A stretch of DNA of 64,000 bases from Massilia arenae. Lineage in GTDB: Bacteria; Pseudomonadota; Gammaproteobacteria; Burkholderiales; Burkholderiaceae_D. The notes beneath the pieces are model-generated. The model worked only from the letters and a program-made list of their open reading frames with translations. It had not been told where the DNA came from and ran no database searches. This document shows, in pieces, positions 55,373 through 62,378 of this stretch; position 1 is the stretch's first letter; every line of letters begins with the position of its first letter. The DNA is taken from NCBI RefSeq assembly GCF_008014745.1, contig NZ_VPFD01000010.1, positions 62,001-126,000 on the forward strand, in the 5' to 3' direction. Position numbers and translations under genes: made by a program.

Positions 55373-55864
55373 TCAGCGTTTGACCGCCTGTTTCGCCTGC
55401 GCGAACACCGGTCCCCACTGCGGGTGCCCATGCTCGCCCGGGCCGAGATCGAAGGACGCATCGAGCTTGAAAGCGCGGTCGAAGGTCTGGCGGCACAGCG
55501 CCTGGCGGCCGGTCACGCAATAGCTGAAGGCGGTGTATTTGAGAGCGGTCAGCCGTTCGCGCTGGCCGGCGCCGTTCATGTCGCTGCCGTTCAGGCGCCG
55601 GATCGCGCCGTCGTAGTCGCCCTTATCGTACAGCGCAATGCCTTCGCGCAACGCGACGTCGTCGCGGTTGGGCGCCGGCGCGGCGGGGCGGTTCGGCTGT
55701 TGCGCGCGTTGGGCGCGCTGGTTGCGTGGCTGTGCACCGTCGGCGCGCGGATGCGGCCGGGCTTTCTCCTGGCCGCCGAACATGGGGCCGAACTGGGTGC
55801 AGCCTGAAAGGGCCAGCGCCAGCGCGGCCAGCGCAGCCGTCCGGCTCATGGTTGCAATGCTCAC
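55373..55864 (-). CDS. tssQ: TssQ-family T6SS-associated lipoprotein
   Basis: A 163-residue lipoprotein. The signal ALAALALALSGC is a lipobox with Cys at +1. After a Pro/Arg/Gln-rich linker, LREGIALYDKGDYDGAIRRLN and ALKYTAFSYCVTGRQALCRQTFDRAF form a TPR-like unit. The end GHPQWGPVFAQAK matches TssQ. The start is a GTG at 55864 overlapping the upstream stop; an ATG at 55849 is possible. TssQ proteins usually sit in type VI secretion clusters, but no tss gene other than its partner is visible here. Confidence 0.8.
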   Translation of the reverse strand: MSIATMSRTAALAALALALSGCTQFGPMFGGQEKARPHPRADGAQPRNQRAQRAQQPNRPAAPAPNRDDVALREGIALYDKGDYDGAIRRLNGSDMNGAGQRERLTALKYTAFSYCVTGRQALCRQTFDRAFKLDASFDLGPGEHGHPQWGPVFAQAKQAVKR

Positions 55865-57054
55865 TGTGCTGCCTCCTCGGTGAAATCAAGTTCGATCGTG
55901 CCCGCCTGGCCTTCGACCGAGTTCACGGTGATGGTGTGTTCCGGGAAGCTCGGGTTGACGATGCGGATCGTGTGCTCGCCCGGCGGCAGCGTGATGCGCC
56001 TGAGCGGTGGGCTGGCGCCGCGCTCGACGCCGTCGACGACGATCGTGCCCCAGGGCTTGACCGCCAGGGTATAGGTGGTGCCGGCAATGGCCGCCTCGGG
56101 CGGGGTGCCCCTGGGCGCCAGCTGGACCGCGGTGGGCGGCACCGCGGCGTCCGGCGCGGGCGGCGCCGCAACCGGTGCGCCGGAGGCGGTTTCGTCGATT
56201 ACCGGGCCTTCCAGCCGGGCCACGGGTTCCTGGGGCAGCGCCACCAGCGGCGTCTCGGATGCGTTGTACGGCTCTTCGAGCGCGGGCGGCACCGACAGTG
56301 CCAGCGCATCGCTGGAGTCGGCCTGGCGCAGCAGTGCGAACAGGGCGGCCAGCGCCGCCGCCACGACCAGGGCGATGATGCCGATCAACAGCCAGCGCCG
56401 CGGGCGCTCGGTGGCGGCAGGGGCCGCGACCGGATCGGGTGCGGAACGGGTCCGGGGCAGGTGGACTGGCGCCAAGGACGATGCCGGCGTGACGGCCGGC
56501 GCCACTGGCACATCGGCGGGCGCTGCCGCTTGCACGGGCGCGGCATCGTCTTCCTCCGGCGGCAGCAATGCCGTGGATGGCGGCGCGAGCACCACGATGC
56601 CCAGCAGCTCGCGCATCTGTTCGATGGTCTGCGGCCGCAGTGCCGGATCGGGCGCCAGGCAACGGTCGATGGCCTCGATGAAGGATTCGCTGTAGTCGCC
56701 GAGCGGGCGGCCGCGCAGCGGCGTGGTGGGAACAAGGTCGAGCGTCACCGCATAGTGCACGACGGCGGCGAGGTCATGCACGTCGCGCGCCTCGATCTCG
56801 GGCAGCAACTCGGGGTCCGGTTCCTGGTCCGAGCTGGGTAGCAGCATCGGATCGCCCGAATCGAGGATGAGCAGGGTGTCGGGCGTGATCAGGCGATGCG
56901 GCATGCGCATGCCGTATTGCACCTCGAGCGATTGCAGCACCTGGCGCACGATGCGGCGGCACCAGGCTTCGCTGACCATCTCGTGGTTGTGCTCGACGAT
57001 TTCGCGGACGGTACGGCCGTCGAGCTGCTGTGTTGCGGTGTCGGAACTCATCAT
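55861..57054 (-). CDS. Pseudokinase-like membrane protein with PEGA domain
   Basis: A 397-residue protein. Residues ~1-160 resemble only the C-lobe of a Ser/Thr kinase (ending IDRCLAPDPALRPQTIEQM). The N-lobe is missing, HRD is reduced to PHRLITPD and there is no DFG, so kinase activity is not expected. A Pro/Ala-rich stretch is followed by one membrane helix (~225-250, LLIGIIALVVAAALAAL) and a C-terminal PEGA-like domain (WGTIVVDGVERGASPPLRRITLPPGEHTI). The PEGA part faces the periplasm. It overlaps tssQ by 4 nt. Similar kinase-like genes accompany some T6SS loci; here its partners are not in view. Confidence 0.7.
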   Translation of the reverse strand: MMSSDTATQQLDGRTVREIVEHNHEMVSEAWCRRIVRQVLQSLEVQYGMRMPHRLITPDTLLILDSGDPMLLPSSDQEPDPELLPEIEARDVHDLAAVVHYAVTLDLVPTTPLRGRPLGDYSESFIEAIDRCLAPDPALRPQTIEQMRELLGIVVLAPPSTALLPPEEDDAAPVQAAAPADVPVAPAVTPASSLAPVHLPRTRSAPDPVAAPAATERPRRWLLIGIIALVVAAALAALFALLRQADSSDALALSVPPALEEPYNASETPLVALPQEPVARLEGPVIDETASGAPVAAPPAPDAAVPPTAVQLAPRGTPPEAAIAGTTYTLAVKPWGTIVVDGVERGASPPLRRITLPPGEHTIRIVNPSFPEHTITVNSVEGQAGTIELDFTEEAAQ

Positions 57055-57185
57055 GGCATCGCGCCGGACGCTGGAGGGGCGTCCGGTGATTATTTATTTA
57101 TTGCAAATAATGCCAGAATTGCGCCGTGGATGGCGCGGTCCCGCTCAACCGTGCGCGGTGCTTGTCGAGTGCGCTATGGTAAGGC

Positions 57186-58595
57186 TCAGACTTCCACGAA
57201 GCGCATCTTGAACCAGCGGCCCTTGATGGCGCCGAAGCCCGGTCCCGGCGCATCGCCTTGCCCCAGGCGTGCGACCGCGGCCTCCGCAATGGTCCGCTCC
57301 AGCGCGATATAGCTGTTGAACTCGCCGATATTGATCTTGCCGACCTGTTCGCGGGTCAGGCCGGCGTCGCCGGTCAGGGCGCCCAGCAGGTCGCCCGGAC
57401 GCAGTTTGGCCTTCTTGCCGCCGGCCACGCACAGGGTCACCATCGGCGCCGGCGCGGCCGGTTCCTGGTGCTCGCCCAGCGCGTCGAGGTTTTCCCAGAT
57501 CGCTTCCTGGTTCTGGTATTCCTCGACCAGGCGCACCCATTTCTTTTCGTTCGGCGCCACCAGCGTATGCGCCATGCCGCTCGCGCCGGCGCGGCCGGTG
57601 CGGCCGACGCGGTGCACGTGGACTTCGGGGTCGCGCGAGACGTCGACGTTGATCACGGTATCGAGGTCGGCGATGTCGAGGCCGCGCGCGGCGACGTCGG
57701 TGGCCACCAGCACCGAGCAGCTGCGGTTACTGAACAGCACCAGGATCTCGTCGCGTTCCTGCTGTTCCAGTTCGCCGTACAGCGCCAGCGCCGAGAAGCC
57801 TTGCGCCTGCAGGCTGTCGGCCAGTTCGCGGCAGCGCGCCTTGGTATTGCAGAAGGCGAGGGCCGATACCGGGCGATGCGCCTTGAGCAGGCGGCCGACC
57901 GCTTCCTCGCGGCCTTCGAAGCCGATCTCGTAGAAGCGCTGGTCGATCGCCTCCAGGCTGTGCTTGCCCTCGACCTTCACTTCGAGCGGGTCGCGCAGGA
58001 AGCCGGCGGTGGCAAAGCGGATATCGTCCGGATAGGTCGCCGAGAACAGCAGGGTCTGGCGATGGACCGGCGTGGCCGACACGATGCCCGCGATCTCGTC
58101 ATAGAAACCCATGTCGGTCATGCGGTCGGCTTCGTCGAGCACCAGGGTTTGCACCTTCGACAGGTCGAGCGTGGCGCGGCCCAGGTGGTCGCGGATGCGG
58201 CCCGGGGTGCCGACCACGATGTGGGCGCCATGCTCGAGCGACGCGATCTGCGGCCGCATCGACACGCCGCCGGTCAGGGTCAGGATCTTGACGTTGCCGA
58301 CACCGCGCGCCAGGCGCCGCAATTCGCCCGCCACCTGGTCGGCCAGCTCGCGCGTCGGGCACAGCACCAGGCCCTGCACCGCGAACCAGGCTGGATTGAG
58401 CTTGTTCAGGATGCCGATGCCGAAGGCCGCGGTCTTGCCGCTGCCGGTCTTGGCCTGGGCGATCAGGTCGCGCCCGGCCAGCACCGACGGCAGGGTCTCG
58501 GCCTGCACTTGCGTCATGTGGTGGTAGCCGAGGGTGGCCAGGTTGGCGAGGAAACGCGGTTCGAGGGACAGCGAGGTGAACGAGTCGGATTGCAT
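57186..58595 (-). CDS. dbpA: ATP-dependent RNA helicase DbpA
   Basis: A 469-residue DEAD-box protein for 50S ribosome assembly. Motifs: AKTGSGKTAAFG (Walker A), LDEADRM (DEAD), SAT (in LLFSATYPDD) and HRVGRTGRAG. The C-terminal ~75 residues form the DbpA-type RRM that binds hairpin 92 of 23S rRNA (LLGALTGDAGLTREQVGKI and GRWFKMRFV). The ATG at 58595 follows GGAGG. Confidence 0.96.
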   Translation of the reverse strand: MQSDSFTSLSLEPRFLANLATLGYHHMTQVQAETLPSVLAGRDLIAQAKTGSGKTAAFGIGILNKLNPAWFAVQGLVLCPTRELADQVAGELRRLARGVGNVKILTLTGGVSMRPQIASLEHGAHIVVGTPGRIRDHLGRATLDLSKVQTLVLDEADRMTDMGFYDEIAGIVSATPVHRQTLLFSATYPDDIRFATAGFLRDPLEVKVEGKHSLEAIDQRFYEIGFEGREEAVGRLLKAHRPVSALAFCNTKARCRELADSLQAQGFSALALYGELEQQERDEILVLFSNRSCSVLVATDVAARGLDIADLDTVINVDVSRDPEVHVHRVGRTGRAGASGMAHTLVAPNEKKWVRLVEEYQNQEAIWENLDALGEHQEPAAPAPMVTLCVAGGKKAKLRPGDLLGALTGDAGLTREQVGKINIGEFNSYIALERTIAEAAVARLGQGDAPGPGFGAIKGRWFKMRFVEV

Positions 58596-58623
58596 GGCTA
58601 AGCCTCCAGCCGGCAGGGCCGGG

Positions 58624-58881
58624 CTATTCGGAATCGGGCGCCCAGACCGGCAGGCCGGTCAGGTCGAGTTTGTCGTCGCGCTTCCAGACGGGCAGGCCGG
58701 TGGTGTCGGTTTCATCGAGCAGGCGAAGCTGCTCTTGCTTGAGCGCGATGCGGCGCGGACGAGGGCCGGTGCGCTTGAGCACCGATTGGTGCTCTGGACT
58801 GGAGCCAGGCAGCGAAACGAGCGGCGCGGCCGGCTCGAAGCCGGGCAGGTCGAACGTTGCGTTGTCTTTCTTGTCTCTCAT
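58624..58881 (-). CDS. Small hypothetical protein with a TGLPVW repeat
   Basis: An 85-residue protein, MRDKKDNATFDLPGFEP at the start. I do not recognise a family. The C-terminal third has the motif TGLPVW twice, 15 residues apart (DTTGLPVWKRDD and DLTGLPVWAPDSE). Charged, no signal or membrane segment. It lies between dbpA and tRNA-fMet, with a terminator for the tRNA just before it. Confidence 0.55.
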   Translation of the reverse strand: MRDKKDNATFDLPGFEPAAPLVSLPGSSPEHQSVLKRTGPRPRRIALKQEQLRLLDETDTTGLPVWKRDDKLDLTGLPVWAPDSE

Positions 58882-58914
58882 CCTCTGCCCTCTGCATTTT
58901 CTGCCGCAGAAAAC

Positions 58915-58942
58915 AAAAGCCCGGCTCGTTGAGTCGGGCTTT
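58915..58942 (-). terminator. Terminator of tRNA-fMet
   Basis: On the minus strand AAAGCCCG pairs with CGGGCTTT, followed by TGTTTTC. It lies 11 nt after the tRNA end and separates it from the small gene downstream. Confidence 0.75.
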
Positions 58943-58952
58943 GTATTGAATT

Positions 58953-59029
58953 TGGTTGCGGGGACAGGATTTGAACCTGTGACCTTCGGGTTATGAGCCC
59001 GACGAGCTGCCAGACTGCTCCACCCCGCG
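58953..59029 (-). tRNA. tRNA-fMet(CAT), initiator
   Basis: A 77-nt cloverleaf with encoded CCA and anticodon CAT. Initiator marks are present: an unpaired C1-A72 in the acceptor and three G-C pairs in the anticodon stem (CGGGCTCATAACCCG). The only tRNA on this strand in the window. Confidence 0.95.
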
Positions 59030-59120
59030 TCTGAGAACGATAGTATAGCGCGTTCAACCGGTATTTGCAATCGACTGTCGCCAAAGGCGACAGTCGCCCC
59101 CACGAAGGTGGGGGTCCAAG

Positions 59121-60293
59121 TTAATTCGAGCCGCCACTCAGCTTTCGGGTCGCCGTCCAGAACAGCAGAGCGACCAGGCTGATGCCCGCACCCAGCAGGC
59201 ACACTCCGGTCCAGCCCGCGTAGGCGTAGACCTGGGTCGACGCTATCGCACCCAGCCCACTACCCACCGCATAGAACAACATATAGGCCCCAACCAGCCG
59301 GCTATGCGCTTCGCTGCCGGAACGAAAGATCATGCCCTGGTTGGTGACGTGGATCGCCTGGCCGCCCAAGTCGAGCAGCACGATGCCGATGACCAGCGCC
59401 CACAGTGAGACCGGCATCAGCGCCAGTGGCAGCCACGCCAGCAGCAGCAAGAGCAGCGCGCCCAGCGTGACCTGCCGCTCAAGACCTCGGTCCGCCAGGC
59501 GGCCCGCATAAGTGGCGGCCAGCGCACCGGCCGCGCCGACCAGGCCGAAGGCGCCGATGACGGTGTGCGAGAAACTGTAGGGCGCCGCGCTCAGCGGCAG
59601 CACGAGTGCGCTCCAGAACACATTGAAGGCCGCGAACATCAGTAAAGCGAGCACGCCGCGCACCTGCAGCACGCGGTGCCGTCGCAGCAAATCCAGCATC
59701 GAGGCGATCAGGGCGGGATAGGGCATGTGCGTTCCGCTGCGTTCCAGTCTCGGTAGCCGGCGCCATAGCAGCGCCGCGAGCAGCAGCATGGCGCCGGCCG
59801 AGCCTATATATACGCCGCGCCAGCCCGCCACGTCGCCGATGCCGCCCGCCACCACGCGCGCCAGCAGCAGGCCGACGAAGACGCCGCCCTGGGTGGCGCC
59901 GACCACGCGGCCGCGCTCATGCTCTGCCGCGCTGCTGGCCGCGTAGGCGATCAGGCCCTGGGTCATGGCGGTGCCGAGCAGGCCCGTCAGCAGCATGGCC
60001 GCCAGGAGCAGGGGCGCCGAGTTCACGATGGCGACGGCGGCCAGGATCGCGGCCAGCAGCACGGCTTGTGCCAGCATCAGGCGCCGGCGCTCGAGCAGGT
60101 CGCCCAGCGGCACCACGAACAGCAGCGCCAGCCCGCAGCCGAGCTGGGTGGCGGTGACGATGCCGCCGACGGCCGCCAGCGGGATGGAAAAATCGCGTGC
60201 CACGGCGTCCAGCAGCGGCTGGGCGTAATAGACATTGGCGACGCTCATGCCCGCGGCGGTGGCAAATAAGGGAGTACGTGTATTCGACATCAT
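59121..60293 (-). CDS. MFS transporter (YnfM/AraJ-like)
   Basis: A 390-residue, 12-helix major facilitator. The first helix region is TRTPLFATAAGMSVANVYYAQPLLDAVA, typical of drug/sugar exporters. The loop 2-3 motif A is LGDLLERRRLML. Tandem ATG codons at 60293 and 60290 start it. It diverges from an HxlR regulator with twin operators between them, so its expression is probably controlled by that protein and a toxic or phenolic compound may be the substrate. Confidence 0.88.
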   Translation of the reverse strand: MMSNTRTPLFATAAGMSVANVYYAQPLLDAVARDFSIPLAAVGGIVTATQLGCGLALLFVVPLGDLLERRRLMLAQAVLLAAILAAVAIVNSAPLLLAAMLLTGLLGTAMTQGLIAYAASSAAEHERGRVVGATQGGVFVGLLLARVVAGGIGDVAGWRGVYIGSAGAMLLLAALLWRRLPRLERSGTHMPYPALIASMLDLLRRHRVLQVRGVLALLMFAAFNVFWSALVLPLSAAPYSFSHTVIGAFGLVGAAGALAATYAGRLADRGLERQVTLGALLLLLLAWLPLALMPVSLWALVIGIVLLDLGGQAIHVTNQGMIFRSGSEAHSRLVGAYMLFYAVGSGLGAIASTQVYAYAGWTGVCLLGAGISLVALLFWTATRKLSGGSN

Positions 60294-60303
60294 CTCTTAA
60301 TCT

Positions 60304-60320
60304 GGTTGCAAATTGAAACC
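60304..60320. promoter_or_regulatory. Operator 1 of the HxlR-MFS pair
   Basis: GGTT-N9-AACC, 17 bp, just upstream of the MFS start. Matches the reverse complement of operator 2 at 14 of 17 bases. Likely HxlR dimer site by position and symmetry. Confidence 0.5.
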
Positions 60321-60340
60321 AGTTGAATCGTAGTCAAGGT

Positions 60341-60357
60341 GGTTTTAAAATGCAACC
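60341..60357. promoter_or_regulatory. Operator 2 of the HxlR-MFS pair
   Basis: GGTT-N9-AACC, ending 3 bp before the hxlR-type ATG at 60361. Centres of the two sites are 37 bp apart. The outer GGTTGC/GCAACC parts are inverted copies. Position suggests autorepression. Confidence 0.5.
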
Positions 60358-60360
60358 ACT

Positions 60361-60810
60361 ATGACGAAAAGAGATGCCGCTGTTGATGATTCTTGCCCGG
60401 TAGCGCGGTCGGTCGACCTGATCGGCGACCGCTGGTCGCTCCTGATCGTGCGTGACGCCTTCGACGGGATGCGCCGCTTTACCGACTTCCAGCGCAATCT
60501 GGGTGTCGCGCGCAATATTCTTGCCGATCGATTGCGGCGACTGGTGGAGGCCGGCATCCTGGCTATCCAGCCGAGTGCAAAGGGCGGCGCCTACCAGGAA
60601 TACGTGCTCACCGAGCGCGGCCAGCGGCTATTTCCGGTCGTGGTGGCGTTGAGGCAGTGGGGAGAAGTGGAACTGTTCGCGCCGGATGAGGCGCATTCAG
60701 ATCTGGTCGAGAAGAAGACCGGCAAGTCCCTGCGGCGCATGGCACCGGTGGGGGAAGGCGGCAACTTGCTGGCCCCCGGCGAGACCGAGGTGCGCAAGTT
60801 GCCGCTATAG
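60361..60810 (+). CDS. HxlR family winged-helix transcriptional regulator
   Basis: A 149-residue regulator. It has CPVARSVDLIGDRWSLLIVRDAF, the family's first helix and Cys, and FTDFQRNLGVARNILADRLRRL as the helix-turn-helix. The wing is QPSAKGGAYQEYVLTERGQRL. The C-terminal ~40 residues are an extension. The ATG directly follows operator 2 with no clear ribosome site, so the mRNA may be leaderless. HxlR proteins sense phenols, quinones or aldehydes. Confidence 0.92.
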   Translation: MTKRDAAVDDSCPVARSVDLIGDRWSLLIVRDAFDGMRRFTDFQRNLGVARNILADRLRRLVEAGILAIQPSAKGGAYQEYVLTERGQRLFPVVVALRQWGEVELFAPDEAHSDLVEKKTGKSLRRMAPVGEGGNLLAPGETEVRKLPL

Positions 60811-60831
60811 GACTGCTTTAATAAGACTGCT

Positions 60832-61977
60832 TTAGTCAGCAGCGCGCAAGCGCCACAGCGAGGTGACTTCCTTCGAACGCGCCGCATGCAGCGGATCGTC
60901 CGCATCGCTGGCGCGCGGGTGAACAGGACGCGTATCGTGGCGCGCCACGACTTCCAGCCCCGCATCCCCGATCCAGCCCAACAACTGCTCGCGGCTGCGC
61001 AAGCCCAGGTGCTCTGCGAAATCCGACATGATCAGCCAGCCTTCGCCACCGGGCTCCAGATGCTCCTTGAGTCCACCGAGGAAGCCGCGCAGCATGCGGC
61101 TGTCCGGATCGTAGATCGCATATTCGATCGCCGAACTCGGCTTGCCCGGCAGCCAGGGCGGATTGCAGACCACCAGCGGGGCACGGGCATGGCCGTGCGG
61201 GAACAAGTCGGCCTGCACCACCTCGACTTGCGCGGCCAGGCCGAGCCGCGCGACGTTCTCGCGCGCGCAGCCGAGCGCCCGCGCATCCATATCGGTGGCG
61301 ACCACCCGCATGCCGCGCCGCGCCAGCACGGCGGACAGCACGCCGGTGCCGGCGCCGACGTCAAAGGCGACTTTGGCGTTCGCAGGCAGCGGCGCCTGCG
61401 CCACCAGTTCGACGTATTCGCCGCGCACCGGCGAAAACACGCCATACCAGGGGTGGATGCGATCGTCGAGCGCGGGGATCATGACGCCTTTGCGGCGCCA
61501 CTCATGGGCGCCGATCACGCCCAGCAGTTCGCGCAGCGAAGCCACATAGGGTTCGGTGGCCGGGCCATAGGCCTCCAGGCAGGCCAGGCGCGCATCCGGC
61601 GCGCGCCGCAGCGGGATGCCATGGTCGGCCTCGAACGGGATCAGGACCATGGCCAGCGTGCGGGCGCGCTGGAGCTGGGTCAGGCGGTGGCGGTGGAATG
61701 CTTCGGTCGGCGTGGCCGGGGCCTTGGGCTTGGCGCGGCGGCCGCGTTCGCCCTTGTGCTCGATGCGGCGCACCAGCGCCTGCAGCAGCTGGCGTGCATT
61801 CTGGAAGTCGCCGCGCCAGAGCAGGGCGGTGCCTTCCAGCGCCAGCCGATAGGCGGCGTCGGCGCTCATGGTGTCGTCGGCCAGCACCACTTTCTTCGGC
61901 GCGGGCCAGCCGCTCTCGGAACGCCACAGCGCCGAGCGCATCTCGCCGCCTTCCACCCATTCGATGCGCGTCGTCAT
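60832..61977 (-). CDS. Class I SAM-dependent methyltransferase (NPPW type)
   Basis: A 381-residue protein. The N-terminal ~170 residues are helical, with AFHRHRLTQLQRARTLAMVL. The methyltransferase domain has VAFDVGAGTGVLSAVLARRG (SAM motif I) and VVCNPPWLPG, the N-P-P-W/Y active site of enzymes that methylate glutamine or nucleotide-base nitrogen, such as HemK or RlmG types. The target is not evident. The ATG at 61977 follows the small gene's stop by 1 nt. Confidence 0.8.
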   Translation of the reverse strand: MTTRIEWVEGGEMRSALWRSESGWPAPKKVVLADDTMSADAAYRLALEGTALLWRGDFQNARQLLQALVRRIEHKGERGRRAKPKAPATPTEAFHRHRLTQLQRARTLAMVLIPFEADHGIPLRRAPDARLACLEAYGPATEPYVASLRELLGVIGAHEWRRKGVMIPALDDRIHPWYGVFSPVRGEYVELVAQAPLPANAKVAFDVGAGTGVLSAVLARRGMRVVATDMDARALGCARENVARLGLAAQVEVVQADLFPHGHARAPLVVCNPPWLPGKPSSAIEYAIYDPDSRMLRGFLGGLKEHLEPGGEGWLIMSDFAEHLGLRSREQLLGWIGDAGLEVVARHDTRPVHPRASDADDPLHAARSKEVTSLWRLRAAD

Positions 61978-61978
61978 A

Positions 61979-62188
61979 TCAGTGATGGTGATGCCAGTTG
62001 GTATCAAGCGACTCGATATAGGACTTCACCGCGTCCGGGCTGCCGGTCGCGTGGCGCTTCACTTCGCCGCAGGCGCAGATGCCCTGGTAAGGCTGGATGT
62101 GCGAGCAGGCGGACACTTTCTGGAGGAAGACTTTGACCGGCTTGGTGCACTTGGCGCACTTGAAGGTCAGGATGCGGGCGGGCTTCAT
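61979..62188 (-). CDS. Small Cys-rich protein
   Basis: A 69-residue protein with FKCAKCTKPVKVF near the N-terminus and CSHIQPYQGICACG in the middle, a likely zinc-ribbon-like set of five Cys and one His. It ends NWHHHH. A 69-codon frame with a good start ATG at 62188 and 1-nt spacing to the methyltransferase. No known family recognised; it may bind metal or assist the methyltransferase. Confidence 0.65.
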   Translation of the reverse strand: MKPARILTFKCAKCTKPVKVFLQKVSACSHIQPYQGICACGEVKRHATGSPDAVKSYIESLDTNWHHHH

Positions 62189-62378
62189 GGATAACTGTTG
62201 GTGTGAATGAAAAGAGCGGCATTTTACACCCGCCGTCCTGTGATCCCGACTTGGCGACTCAGGAATTGACAAGAAAGAATCGACAAACCTATACTCGAAT
62301 GATCGCGCTAACACTAAATGTTATAAATTGTTATTACAGAGTGCGATGCACCATAACAAACAGGAGACAAGGTAGCTC

